A stretch of DNA of 64,000 nt from CAIKLP01 sp039798705 (GCA_039798705.1 JBDKFN010000002.1:36597-100596), one strand, 5' to 3'; positions 9,126 to 17,087 are shown, counted from the stretch's first letter. The notes: generated by a model not told the origin, from the letters alone. Translations and numbers: made by a program.

Positions 9126-9506
9126 ATGAAATATTTAGCTTTTATAGTTTTAGGATTAAGCGTGTTGCTAAATAGTTGCAAAGAGGAAAACCCGAGCGAC
9201 CCATCAGTTGTCATTACTAAAATTAGCCCCAACAACCACCAAGTTTACAATTGGAACGATACAGCTTTTTTCAATATTACTTTCTCAGATAACAGTCAAA
9301 TAAAATCAACAAGCCTAAGAATATACCTTGCAACTGGTAAAAACTTATTACAAATTTCCGACAAACCAAATAGTAAAACAGCTGTTATAGATACATTCAT
9401 TATTATGAATGATAGCAGTTATACGTTCGTCAATTTTGACATTATTGCGGAAGACGATGCTGGCAACACAAGCAGTAAAAGCAGTCACATACACATCAGA
9501 ATTTAA
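9126..9506 (+). CDS. Small lipoprotein with Ig-like/DUF4625-like beta domain
   Basis: A 126-residue protein with a lipoprotein signal peptide: hydrophobic segment then LLNSC, putting the lipidated Cys near residue 18. The rest is beta-rich with VVITKISPNNHQVYNWNDT, FSDNSQIKSTSLRI and DIIAEDDAGNTSSKS, the pattern of bacterial Ig-like surface domains such as DUF4625. It is probably anchored in the outer or inner membrane. The gene is divergent from the glycosyltransferase and 49 bases before mrp. No specific function can be assigned. Confidence 0.75.
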   Translation: MKYLAFIVLGLSVLLNSCKEENPSDPSVVITKISPNNHQVYNWNDTAFFNITFSDNSQIKSTSLRIYLATGKNLLQISDKPNSKTAVIDTFIIMNDSSYTFVNFDIIAEDDAGNTSSKSSHIHIRI

Positions 9507-9523
9507 TTTATTTAATAAATAAC

Positions 9524-9542
9524 ATTTCAATCTAATTGAAAT
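9524..9542. repeat. Perfect 8-base inverted repeat with 3-base loop upstream of mrp
   Basis: ATTTCAAT-CTA-ATTGAAAT lies between the lipoprotein stop (9506) and the mrp start (9556). It is AT-rich and has no T-run after it, so it looks more like an operator or a small 5' leader hairpin than a terminator. No regulator can be named. Confidence 0.4.
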
Positions 9543-9555
9543 ACAAACAACCAAA

Positions 9556-10635
9556 ATGTATACCAAAGAACAAATACTAAGTGCGCTAAGTAATGTTGAA
9601 GAACCCGATTTGAAAAAAGATTTGGTTACCCTTAACATGATTGAAGATGTTGAAATTAATGGGAACGAAGTTAAATTCTCTGTTATATTAACTACTCCTG
9701 CATGTCCATTAAAAGCCATGATTGAAAATGCATGTATCAACGCGATACATCATTTCGTAGATAAAAATATTATCGTTAAAGCAAACATGACCAGTAGGGT
9801 AACAAGCACTACTCAAGATCCGAGTTTTCCGAACATTAAAAATATTGTTTTGGTTGCTTCTGGAAAAGGTGGAGTTGGCAAATCAACTGTTGCCGTTAAC
9901 TTAGCCATTAGCTTAAGTAAACAAGGTGCAAAAGTTGGCTTAATTGATGCAGATATTTATGGACCATCTATTCCGATGATGTTTAAATTAGAAGGTGCAA
10001 GACCAGGCGCAGAAAAAAATGGAGAAAAAGTAAGTTTAATGCCTTTAGAAAAGTATGGTATTAAATTGCTGTCTATCGGATTTTTTGTAGATCCAAATCA
10101 AGCAATTCCATGGAGAGGTCCGATGGTAACTACTGCATTGAAACAATTATTTACTGATGCAAACTGGGGTGAACTGGATTACCTTATCGTTGATACGCCA
10201 CCAGGAACTGGCGATGTACATATTACTTTAGGGCAACAATTCCCAATTACAGGAGCTGTAATTGTAACCACTCCTCAAAATGTAGCTGTTGCAGATGCTA
10301 GAAAAGGAATGGCCATGTTTAGAATGGATGGTATTAAAATTCCGGTTTTAGGTGTTATTGAAAACATGTCTTATTTCAGCCCTGCAGAAATGCCCGATCA
10401 GCAATACTTTATTTTTGGTAAAGATGGTGGCAAAAAATTAGCAGAGCAATTTGAAGTGCCATTTTTAGGAGAAATACCATTGGTGCAATCTGTTGGCGAA
10501 TCTGGCGATATGGGTGAACCTATTTCGTTAAACGAAACCCATCCAACTGCATTGGCAATGGCTCAAATTGCTTCAAAAGTAGCACAACAAGTCGCTTTAA
10601 TCAATGCAGGTATGCATGTAAATAATCTAAATTAG
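9556..10635 (+). CDS. mrp: Mrp/ApbC-family iron-sulfur carrier ATPase
   Basis: A 359-residue protein with an N-terminal MIP18/DUF59 domain (residues ~1-80, including TTPACPLK) and a ParA-like P-loop ATPase domain: Walker A GKGGVGKST at 103-111, the switch DADIYGPSIP near 126 and DTPPGTGDVH near 213. Family members bind and transfer Fe-S clusters. The CxxC that usually follows NMSYF is absent here; this protein has SPAEMPDQQYFIFG instead, so any cluster would need other ligands. It is followed 51 bases later by a NifU C-terminal-like gene, supporting a role in Fe-S assembly. Domain order and length are normal. Confidence 0.92.
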   Translation: MYTKEQILSALSNVEEPDLKKDLVTLNMIEDVEINGNEVKFSVILTTPACPLKAMIENACINAIHHFVDKNIIVKANMTSRVTSTTQDPSFPNIKNIVLVASGKGGVGKSTVAVNLAISLSKQGAKVGLIDADIYGPSIPMMFKLEGARPGAEKNGEKVSLMPLEKYGIKLLSIGFFVDPNQAIPWRGPMVTTALKQLFTDANWGELDYLIVDTPPGTGDVHITLGQQFPITGAVIVTTPQNVAVADARKGMAMFRMDGIKIPVLGVIENMSYFSPAEMPDQQYFIFGKDGGKKLAEQFEVPFLGEIPLVQSVGESGDMGEPISLNETHPTALAMAQIASKVAQQVALINAGMHVNNLN

Positions 10636-10652
10636 AATTATTATAAATAGTG

Positions 10653-10660
10653 TATCTTTG
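10653..10660 (+). promoter_or_regulatory. Candidate -7 promoter element (TATCTTTG) for nifU-like gene
   Basis: An exact TAnnTTTG lies 26 bases before the ATG at 10687 in the short gap after mrp. It would give a 5' leader of roughly 20 bases. No convincing -33 TTG was found, so the nifU-like gene may be transcribed both from mrp and from here. Confidence 0.45.
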
Positions 10661-10686
10661 TAAATAATTATCCTTATTAAATTAAA

Positions 10687-10980
10687 ATGAATACAAGTCC
10701 AGAATTAATAGAACGCATTGAAAATGCATTAGACCAAATAAGACCTTACTTAGAAGCAGATGGCGGCAATGTCGCTTTGCAAGAAGTAACTGAAGATATG
10801 GTAGTGAAATTAAAACTATTGGGCGCTTGCGGTTCATGTCCAATGAGCATCATGACTTTGAAAGCTGGAGTTGAACAAGCGCTTAAGCGTTCCATTCCAG
10901 AAATCAATTCTGTTGAAGCAGTAAACATCACGGATGCAGATGACCCGAACGCTGTTCTTCCAGAAAGATTGAGAAACTAA
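10687..10980 (+). CDS. NifU C-terminal-like iron-sulfur scaffold protein
   Basis: A 97-residue stand-alone NifU C-terminal domain. The motif GACGSCPMS supplies Cys48 and Cys51, the conserved CxxC that holds a transient Fe-S cluster in Nfu-type scaffolds, and YLEADGGNV near residue 21 is the other hallmark. It likely donates clusters to apoproteins in the cytoplasm. It lies directly downstream of mrp and ends at a strong terminator, so the pair forms a small Fe-S maturation unit. The start is the only ATG consistent with family length. Confidence 0.93.
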   Translation: MNTSPELIERIENALDQIRPYLEADGGNVALQEVTEDMVVKLKLLGACGSCPMSIMTLKAGVEQALKRSIPEINSVEAVNITDADDPNAVLPERLRN

Positions 10981-10982
10981 AA

Positions 10983-11025
10983 AAACGAAAAGAGCGTTCA
11001 TACGATATGACCGCTCTTTTCGTTT
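10983..11025 (+). terminator. Strong intrinsic terminator after nifU-like gene
   Basis: A 14-base perfect stem, AAACGAAAAGAGCG (10983-10996) with CGCTCTTTTCGTTT (11012-11025). The loop can form a further 5-base stem TCATA/TATGA. The arms are A-rich then T-rich, so it could act in both directions, but only the plus-strand genes need it. It starts two bases after the stop codon. Confidence 0.88.
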
Positions 11026-11049
11026 AATAAAATTATAGCACTGTTTGTT

Positions 11050-11700
11050 TTGAAAAAATTCACCCTTTACTTATTTCTTTTCTTGTTTGTGTTTGCGATT
11101 CAAAATAGCCAAGCGCAAGAAAAGAAATTAGTGCAATTTTCTGGCGTTATTCTTCATGCAGACAGCTTAGCCCCTCTTCCCTTTGTCAATGTTTTCAATG
11201 TTTCTAGAGGATACAAAGGAACTTTCAGTGATTTTCGCGGTTTCTTTTCTTTAGTAGTTGGCGTAGGTGATACTGTTCGCATTGCTTGCTTAGGATTTAA
11301 AAAACAAGAGATTGTTATTCCAGATAATTTAATTAACAACTCGGTATCTGCAATCTTTAAATTAAAGCCGGAGAGTTTTAACATTCCAATGGTTTATATT
11401 TTCCCATTTGCAACTGTTGAACAATTCAAACAAACATTCTTGAAATTAAAATTAGCTGATGACGACTTGATGTTGGCACAGAAAAATTTAGATGAAAGGG
11501 TGATGAATACGTTCAAGAATACCATGGCTTGGGATGGTTCCCAAAACAGTAAATATTTTTTCCAGCAAAGCAGCGAAAAGCTCTATTGGGCTGGACAAAA
11601 CCGCTATAACCCTTTGTTTGACTTAGTAAAAATCAATCAATTTATTCAACTCCTAAACGAAGGTAAAATCAACTTGAGAAACGAGAAAAAAGAAGACTAG
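11050..11700 (+). CDS. Secreted carboxypeptidase-regulatory-like domain protein (TTG start)
   Basis: A 216-residue exported protein. The start is TTG at 11050, chosen because the next codons give a textbook signal peptide (KKFTLYLFLFLFVFAIQN, cleaved near SQAQ). Residues ~28-110 resemble the CarboxypepD_reg-like beta-sandwich common in Bacteroidota surface proteins: FSGVILHADSLAPLPFVNV, GTFSDFRGFFSL and VGDTVRIACLGFKKQEI. The C-terminal ~100 residues are helical and unrecognised. No TonB-dependent barrel follows, so it is a stand-alone envelope protein of unknown function. Its last 4 bases overlap the convergent def gene. Confidence 0.8.
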   Translation: MKKFTLYLFLFLFVFAIQNSQAQEKKLVQFSGVILHADSLAPLPFVNVFNVSRGYKGTFSDFRGFFSLVVGVGDTVRIACLGFKKQEIVIPDNLINNSVSAIFKLKPESFNIPMVYIFPFATVEQFKQTFLKLKLADDDLMLAQKNLDERVMNTFKNTMAWDGSQNSKYFFQQSSEKLYWAGQNRYNPLFDLVKINQFIQLLNEGKINLRNEKKED

Positions 11701-12278
11701 TTTTTTCTCTTCTTTTGAGCAGGATATTTCATCTTGTACTCTGGACGAATAATCCCTTTAGTAATGGCATCCAATTTCTTTACAATCAACCTTTTCTTTA
11801 TAGGAGAAATTTTATCTACGAATAATTTTCCTTCAATGTGGTCGTATTCATGTTGAATAATGCGCGCTAAAATACCGTCGTATGTTTCTTCAATGGTTTG
11901 AAAATTTTCGTCTTGGTAACGAATTTTTATAACCGATTTTCTAGATACTTCTTCTCTTACTTCTGGAATGCTTAAACATCCTTCAGAAAAAGACCACTCT
12001 GCACCAGACTCTTCTAATATTTCTGCGTTGATAAATACTTTTTTGAAATTTAATTGCTTAGGCTTGTCCTCTTCGTCCTCGTCGAAAGGTGAGGCGTCTA
12101 TTACAAATAGGCGGATAGCTAAACCCACTTGAGGAGCCGCCAAGCCTACACCATGCGCATGATACATGGTTTCAAACATATCAGAAATTAATGCAGGAAG
12201 CTGTGGGTAATCAGACGAAATATCCACACCAACTTTTCTTAATACAGGGTCGCCAAAAGCAATTACTGGTAATATCAT
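11697..12278 (-). CDS. def: Peptide deformylase
   Basis: A 193-residue metalloenzyme that removes the formyl group from the N-terminal Met of new proteins. All three motifs are present: GVGLAAPQVG at residues 43-52, EGCLS at 99-103 (metal-binding Cys101) and HEYDH at 143-147 (two metal-binding His and catalytic Glu). An acidic insert DEDEEDK after residue 66 and a basic C-terminus are variable features. It follows ruvX on the minus strand with an 8-base gap, so the two are probably co-transcribed. Confidence 0.97.
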   Translation of the reverse strand: MILPVIAFGDPVLRKVGVDISSDYPQLPALISDMFETMYHAHGVGLAAPQVGLAIRLFVIDASPFDEDEEDKPKQLNFKKVFINAEILEESGAEWSFSEGCLSIPEVREEVSRKSVIKIRYQDENFQTIEETYDGILARIIQHEYDHIEGKLFVDKISPIKKRLIVKKLDAITKGIIRPEYKMKYPAQKKRKN

Positions 12279-12286
12279 TTTAAAAA

Positions 12287-12703
12287 TTAATGGTTGATTG
12301 ATTCCATGTAAGACTGTAAAATTATAATTGCGCTTACCAAATCAATGTGTTCTTTTTTTTCTCTATCTTTTTTTGATTTACCACTTTGCGCAATAACTTG
12401 CGATGCCATTTTTGAAGTAAATCTTTCGTCTATTCTTTTAATTGGAATAGTAGGAAATGTAGCGTTTAACTTTTGCACAAAATCATTGATCATTTGTGCA
12501 GACATAGAAGGCTCATTATTCATTTGTTTAGGTTCACCCACAACAAATAATTCCACCTGTTCATTAGTTAAATAGGTCTTGATGTAATCGATAAGCTCTT
12601 GACTAGCAACGGTTGTTAAGCCGGTAGCAATTATATTTAACGGGTCGGTAACGGCAATTCCAGTCCGTTTTAATCCATAGTCAAAAGCCATCCATCTTCC
12701 CAT
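12287..12703 (-). CDS. ruvX: Holliday junction resolvase-like/pre-16S rRNA nuclease RuvX (YqgF)
   Basis: A 138-residue RNase H-fold protein. The start at 12703 gives MGRWMAFDYGLKRTGIAVTD, the classic YqgF N-terminus with the first catalytic Asp; an upstream in-frame ATG at 12730 would add nine residues not seen in the family. VVGEP near residue 82 and RIDERFTSKMA near 110 are the other family motifs. In E. coli the protein processes the 5' end of 16S rRNA. A promoter element only four bases before this ATG suggests a leaderless mRNA. It forms an operon with def. Confidence 0.92.
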   Translation of the reverse strand: MGRWMAFDYGLKRTGIAVTDPLNIIATGLTTVASQELIDYIKTYLTNEQVELFVVGEPKQMNNEPSMSAQMINDFVQKLNATFPTIPIKRIDERFTSKMASQVIAQSGKSKKDREKKEHIDLVSAIIILQSYMESINH

Positions 12704-12707
12704 GTTG

Positions 12708-12715
12708 CAAAGATA
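12708..12715 (-). promoter_or_regulatory. -7 promoter element (TATCTTTG) four bases before ruvX ATG
   Basis: On the minus strand the exact TAnnTTTG box TATCTTTG is followed by CAAC and the ATG at 12703. Transcription from this box would begin at or very near the start codon. A clear -33 TTG at the right distance was not found, so the box is the only evidence. Confidence 0.5.
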
Positions 12716-12822
12716 ATCGCATTCCAACATTATTAAACTTTTTATTCATAATATTTAAAATGATTGTCTAAAAAATTGATCCATGCGATTGGCTTATCGC
12801 GCTAAAATTGCTAAATTGCCCT

Positions 12823-13965
12823 ATGTTTTTTAAAGATATTCCGGGGCAGCAAGCGGTTAAAGAAAGATTAATAAATTCTGTAAAAGAAGCACGCATTAGT
12901 CATGCGCAATTATTTCTTGGGCCAGAGGGAAGTGGAAGTTTAGCGCTTGCTTTAGCTTATGCGCAATATATTTCTTGCTTAGACAAACAAGCAGACGACT
13001 CTTGCGGAAAATGCAGCGCCTGTACCAAGTATCAAAAACTCATACACCCAGATTTACATTTTAGCTATCCATTTATTTCAAAAGGTTCGGCAGAAACTGC
13101 TGTAAGCTATATTAAGGAATGGCGCAAAGCCATTGCAGAGAACCCTTTCATGGGCATTGAGCAGTGGATGGAATATTTAGATGCAGAAAACAAACAACCC
13201 AATATCAATATAGCAGAATGTCATGCTATTATTCAGAAGCTTGTTTTAAAATCTTTTGAAGCAGAATATAAAATTATATTAATCTGGTTACCCGAATATT
13301 TAGGCGCTGCAGGAAACTCCCTTCTTAAATTAATTGAAGAACCCCCTGCAAAAACCTTATTTATTTTAATAGCTGAAAACTACGATCAAATTCTTTCAAC
13401 TATTTTATCTAGAACACAACTCATCAAAATTCCAAAATTGAGCGATGATGTGCTAAAAACATATTTAATTGAAAACGGTTGTCCGCAAGAAAAAGCAGGT
13501 AGGGTAGCTTATTTAGCGAATGGAAATATTTCTGCGGCGCAACAATTACTTGCCGAAGACGATGACGATTTAGAGAGTTTATTCATTCAATGGTTTAGGC
13601 TTTGCTATGCTAGAAAAGGAATTGAGGTAAACGATTGGATAGACCAAGTAGCAAATGCGAGATTTGGTAGAGAAAATCAAAAAAACCTATTAAGATTTGG
13701 ATTACAAGTAATCAGAGATTGCCTAATGGTAAATTTGGATAACAATAGCATTGTAAAGTTTGAAAGCAAGCATTTTGAGCTTTCTAAGCTTGCAGGGGCA
13801 ATTAATTTCGAAAATGCGCCATTACTCATCAAAGACCTTGAACAGGCAGTTTATCACATTGAACGCAATGCCAACCCAAAAATCATGTTTTTGGACCTTA
13901 GCATTCAGATGATGAGAAATTTACAATTGAAAAATGTAAATTCGCAGTTAACAATAAACGAATAA
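12823..13965 (+). CDS. holB: DNA polymerase III delta' subunit
   Basis: A 380-residue clamp-loader subunit from the ATG at 12823 (MFFKDIPGQQAVKERL); a TTG five codons earlier is in frame but adds nothing family-like. The AAA+ P-loop is degenerate (GPEGSGSLALA, lacking the Lys), as expected for delta', which does not hydrolyse ATP. The zinc-binding Cys group CGKCSAC follows near residue 65, and SLLKLIEEPP and ILSRTQLIKIP (an SRC-like motif as SRT) are visible. It helps load the sliding clamp. Four bases separate it from ricT, a pairing also found in Bacillus. Confidence 0.93.
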   Translation: MFFKDIPGQQAVKERLINSVKEARISHAQLFLGPEGSGSLALALAYAQYISCLDKQADDSCGKCSACTKYQKLIHPDLHFSYPFISKGSAETAVSYIKEWRKAIAENPFMGIEQWMEYLDAENKQPNINIAECHAIIQKLVLKSFEAEYKIILIWLPEYLGAAGNSLLKLIEEPPAKTLFILIAENYDQILSTILSRTQLIKIPKLSDDVLKTYLIENGCPQEKAGRVAYLANGNISAAQQLLAEDDDDLESLFIQWFRLCYARKGIEVNDWIDQVANARFGRENQKNLLRFGLQVIRDCLMVNLDNNSIVKFESKHFELSKLAGAINFENAPLLIKDLEQAVYHIERNANPKIMFLDLSIQMMRNLQLKNVNSQLTINE

Positions 13966-13969
13966 AACT

Positions 13970-15283
13970 ATGGGATGTGGATCATGTTCAACCGGAGGCT
14001 GTGCGCCGGCTGGTTGTAAAAGCAATGGTTCTTGTATGACGGATGGAGGTTGCAGTAAATTAGATGTGTACGATTGGTTCGCCAATATTGACATGCCTTC
14101 TAATTTCCAGCCATTTAATATTGTCGAAGTGAGATTTAAAGGCTCACGTAAAGATTTTTATCGCAATGTTGATCAAATATATCTTGAACTAGGGGAATTG
14201 GTATGTGTAGAATCGGGAAGTGGCGGCTACGATGTAGGCCATGTAACGATGACGGGAGAGATGGTTCGCTTGCAGATGAAAAAAAGACATGTTTCACCAG
14301 ACTCATCAGAAATCAAAAAAATATATCGCAAGGCTAGCCCTTTAGATGTAGACAAATGGAAAGCAGCAAAAGAATTGGAGCATGAAAACATGCACAAGGC
14401 TAGAACTATTGCCTTGCAATTAAAGCTAAACATGAAATTGAGCGATGTCGATTACCAAGGCGATAAAACAAAGGCTACCTTTTATTATACCGCCGACGAC
14501 CGTGTTGACTTTAGAGAGCTAATTAAAAAATTAGCAGAAGAATTTAAAGTTCGTATTGAAATGCGTCAAATAGGTATGCGTCAAGAAGCAAGCCGACTAG
14601 GTGCTATAGGCTCATGTGGTAGAGAATTGTGTTGCTCAACTTGGCTTACCGATTTTAAAACGGTGAGTACTGCTGCTGCACGATATCAAAACCTTTCGCT
14701 CAATACCTTAAAGCTTGCTGGACAATGCGGCAAATTAAAATGCTGTTTGAATTTTGAACTTGACACTTATATGGATGCTTTGAAAGACATTCCAGATGAT
14801 GTGAAAGAATTGAAAACAAAAATTGGTTCTGCTTATTTACAAAAAACAGATATTTTCAAAAAGATCATGTGGTTTAGTTACCGCGGTTCAGATAATTGGG
14901 TAGCATTACCAGCAGTAAGGGTTAAAGAAATTATGGCCATGAATAAAAATGGCGAATTCCCTGAAGAGCTATCAAATGTTACTGTTCAGCCTGTTTTAGT
15001 AGAGCGTATTTTAGATTACGACAATGTGGTTGGTCAAGATAGTTTGACCCGCATGGACGAACGCAATAAGAAAAAGAAGAAGAACAACAATAACAGAAAT
15101 AAAAACCGCAATAAGCCAAATAACGCTAGCTCAAAAGAGCCGCAAGCGGCCGAAGCTGCGACTGGTAACAAACCCAACAATGCGGCAGGCCCAAGAAATA
15201 ACAATAGGCCGCCACATAGGGCAAACAACAGACCAAATAATAAACCGTCGAATCCATCTTCGAACGAAAAACCAAAAGAATAA
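13970..15283 (+). CDS. ricT: PSP1 domain protein, RicT/YaaT family
   Basis: A 437-residue cytoplasmic protein. The PSP1 domain core holds the conserved cysteine motifs SCGRELCCSTW and GQCGKLKCCLNFE. The N-terminus is an unusual Cys/Gly-rich stretch with Cys at residues 3, 6, 11, 16, 22 and 28. The last ~75 residues are low-complexity Lys/Asn/Pro. In Bacillus, RicT with partners forms an Fe-S containing complex needed for mRNA maturation by RNase Y. Here only the RicT-like subunit is present, so the partner set is unknown. It lies between holB and gldH; the gldH start is two bases downstream. Confidence 0.88.
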   Translation: MGCGSCSTGGCAPAGCKSNGSCMTDGGCSKLDVYDWFANIDMPSNFQPFNIVEVRFKGSRKDFYRNVDQIYLELGELVCVESGSGGYDVGHVTMTGEMVRLQMKKRHVSPDSSEIKKIYRKASPLDVDKWKAAKELEHENMHKARTIALQLKLNMKLSDVDYQGDKTKATFYYTADDRVDFRELIKKLAEEFKVRIEMRQIGMRQEASRLGAIGSCGRELCCSTWLTDFKTVSTAAARYQNLSLNTLKLAGQCGKLKCCLNFELDTYMDALKDIPDDVKELKTKIGSAYLQKTDIFKKIMWFSYRGSDNWVALPAVRVKEIMAMNKNGEFPEELSNVTVQPVLVERILDYDNVVGQDSLTRMDERNKKKKKNNNNRNKNRNKPNNASSKEPQAAEAATGNKPNNAAGPRNNNRPPHRANNRPNNKPSNPSSNEKPKE

Positions 15284-15285
15284 AA

Positions 15286-15744
15286 ATGAAAAGAGCGATT
15301 GTTCTACTTTCTATATTATTAATTTTTAGCGCTTGCAATAGGTCTAAAATATTTGACGCATATGTTGCGTTTGAAAACAATAGTTGGAGTGTAAACAATC
15401 GCCCTACATTTTATATAGACATACAGGATACGATCAATAGCCATAGTATCTATTTTAACGTTCGTAACACTGGCGATTATGCCTATGCTAATCTATTTGT
15501 ATTGCTGACCATTCAAGGTCCCCAAACAAAAGCAGAAACGCAACGCTTTGAATTCAAGCTAGCTGAAAAAGATGGCAAATGGCTAGGATCCGGACTAGGC
15601 GATATCTACAGCAATCAAATGAAAATGATTCAGTCTTTAAAATTTCCCAAAAAAGGCGTTTATTCATTTACCATCGAACAAAACATGCGCGACAATCCAC
15701 TTCAAGGAATTGAGGACGTAGGTATTAAAATTGCTCGAAATTAA
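15286..15744 (+). CDS. gldH: Gliding motility lipoprotein GldH
   Basis: A 152-residue lipoprotein: hydrophobic signal then IFSAC, with the lipidated Cys near residue 17. The beta-rich body (FYIDIQDTINSHSIYFNVRNTG, split here across DYAYANLFVLL) and the GLGDIYSNQMKM segment match the GldH family. GldH is required for gliding in Flavobacterium and related bacteria, although it is also present in non-gliding relatives. It sits immediately after ricT, a common arrangement in Bacteroidota. The start of the following sigma factor gene overlaps its end by 14 bases. Confidence 0.85.
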   Translation: MKRAIVLLSILLIFSACNRSKIFDAYVAFENNSWSVNNRPTFYIDIQDTINSHSIYFNVRNTGDYAYANLFVLLTIQGPQTKAETQRFEFKLAEKDGKWLGSGLGDIYSNQMKMIQSLKFPKKGVYSFTIEQNMRDNPLQGIEDVGIKIARN

Positions 15745-16300
15745 ATTGCAAAACAAAGAAGCTATTTTTGAAAATATTTTTCTATTGCACCATAAAAGAG
15801 TGTACAATATTGCATTTGCTATGTTAAAAAATATAGCCGACGCAGAAGATGTTACACAAGAAGTTTTTATCAATGTTTTCCATGCCATTTCGCAATTCAA
15901 AGAAGAAGCGCAAATAAGTACCTGGGTACATAGAATTGCGGTAAACAAATGCTTAGATCATATTAAAGCGAAAAAGCGAAAAAAAAGATTGGCTTTTATC
16001 ACTTCTTTATTTGATCCAGAAACAGGCAAACAAATTCATGATGCACATAACCATTTGCACCCTGGTAAAATTTTAGAGCAAAAAGAAGCACATCGCATCT
16101 TAATGGACGCAATTGATTTGCTTAAAACCAGCCAAAAGACTGCTTTTGTTTTAAGTCAAATTGAGAAGTTGAGTCAAAAAGAAGTGGCTGCCATTATGGA
16201 GATTTCAGAAAAAGCGGTCGAATCATTGAACCATAGGGCTAAAGAAAAATTAAGAATAATTTTAGGAAAGTTTTATCAAAAATCGAAGGTTAATCTATAA
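15731..16300 (+). CDS. ECF-family RNA polymerase sigma factor
   Basis: A 189-residue sigma-70 ECF factor with region 2 (HHKRVYNIAFAMLKNIADAEDVTQEVFI, read as two halves around residue 30-45, then ISTWVHRIAVNKCLDHIKAKKR) and region 4 (SQKEVAAIMEISEKAVESLNHRAKEKLR). No ATG is available at the family position; TTG at 15731 or 15746 is likely, both inside the end of gldH, which implies translational coupling. The next two genes encode a small membrane protein and a Spy/CnrX-like protein, so the sigma factor is probably controlled by an envelope signal. Confidence 0.9.
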   Translation: MLEIKLQNKEAIFENIFLLHHKRVYNIAFAMLKNIADAEDVTQEVFINVFHAISQFKEEAQISTWVHRIAVNKCLDHIKAKKRKKRLAFITSLFDPETGKQIHDAHNHLHPGKILEQKEAHRILMDAIDLLKTSQKTAFVLSQIEKLSQKEVAAIMEISEKAVESLNHRAKEKLRIILGKFYQKSKVNL

Positions 16301-16312
16301 ACAATCGTCTAA

Positions 16313-16600
16313 ATGAATATGAAAAACGAAGAACAATGGGTAAATCAAGTGCTTGCTTCAGCCGATCAAATTGATCAGCTAACACCTAACCCATTTTTAT
16401 ACCAAAAAATTAAACACCGAATTGTTCAACAAGAACGCGCAAGTTCAAATAATAAAAACACTTTGAAATGGAGTGTTGCATTTATTGTATTGCTAGGTTT
16501 AAACACTGCAGTATTATTTGCTAGCGCAAAAAAAGACAGAACCCGACATCAACTTAAAACCAATATCGAATTAAACAATCAAACTGTTTATAGCTATTAA
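16313..16600 (+). CDS. Small single-pass membrane protein, possible anti-sigma factor
   Basis: A 95-residue protein with a cytoplasmic N-terminal ~55 residues (LTPNPFLYQKIKHRIVQQE) and one transmembrane helix (WSVAFIVLLGLNTAVLFASA, about residues 57-76), followed by a short periplasmic tail. The size and topology fit a minimal anti-sigma factor, and it lies between an ECF sigma gene (12-base gap) and a Spy-like gene (1-base gap). No zinc-binding HxxxCxxC motif of ZAS anti-sigma factors is visible. The role is inferred from context. Confidence 0.6.
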   Translation: MNMKNEEQWVNQVLASADQIDQLTPNPFLYQKIKHRIVQQERASSNNKNTLKWSVAFIVLLGLNTAVLFASAKKDRTRHQLKTNIELNNQTVYSY

Positions 16601-16601
16601 A

Positions 16602-17087
16602 ATGGAAAGCAAAAAACTACCCTTCTGGAAAATATTTGCAATTGCCTTGTTGGTTATCAACACGCTTATACTTTCCTATATTCTTTTAGAAAAGCCAGGT
16701 CAAAACTCTGCAGATAGAGGCCCTGCAGCATTTATCATTAAGGAATTACATTTTAATGATTCACAAATTGTTGCTTTTGAAAAATTAAAATTTGCGCATC
16801 AAGACAGCGTGCAACACTTAAGGGAACAAGGTAAAATATTGCGCGAAGAATATTTTTCACTGTTACGCAATGATGCGAGCAACATTTCAGGAAAAGCTAT
16901 AAATGATCAAGCGTCTGATTTAGTAAATAAAATTGCAGCCAATCAGATTGCAATAGAGTCAGTAACCTATCGCCATTTTAGTCAAGTTAAAAATATTTGT
17001 GACAATAGTCAAAAACAAAAATTTGACAGCATTCTTTTAGAAATTGTTAGAATGATGAAAGCTGGAAGACCAAAACCTGCAAGGTAA
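16602..17087 (+). CDS. Spy/CpxP/CnrX-like periplasmic sensor protein
   Basis: A 161-residue protein anchored by one N-terminal helix (FAIALLVINTLILSYILL) with a long helical periplasmic part: IIKELHFNDSQIVAFEKLK, a short linker, then HLREQGKILREEYFSLL. Such helical hairpins occur in the heavy-metal sensor CnrX and the chaperones Spy and CpxP. It is one base after the putative anti-sigma gene and closes the sigma cassette. It may sense envelope stress or metals; no metal-ligand cluster is obvious. It converges on murF with a 10-base gap. Confidence 0.7.
   Translation: MESKKLPFWKIFAIALLVINTLILSYILLEKPGQNSADRGPAAFIIKELHFNDSQIVAFEKLKFAHQDSVQHLREQGKILREEYFSLLRNDASNISGKAINDQASDLVNKIAANQIAIESVTYRHFSQVKNICDNSQKQKFDSILLEIVRMMKAGRPKPAR

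Noticed and set aside
15050..15283. Asn/Lys/Pro-rich repeat tract at the 3' end of ricT as a DNA repeat element
   Set aside because: It is imperfect low-complexity coding sequence, not a periodic nucleotide repeat.
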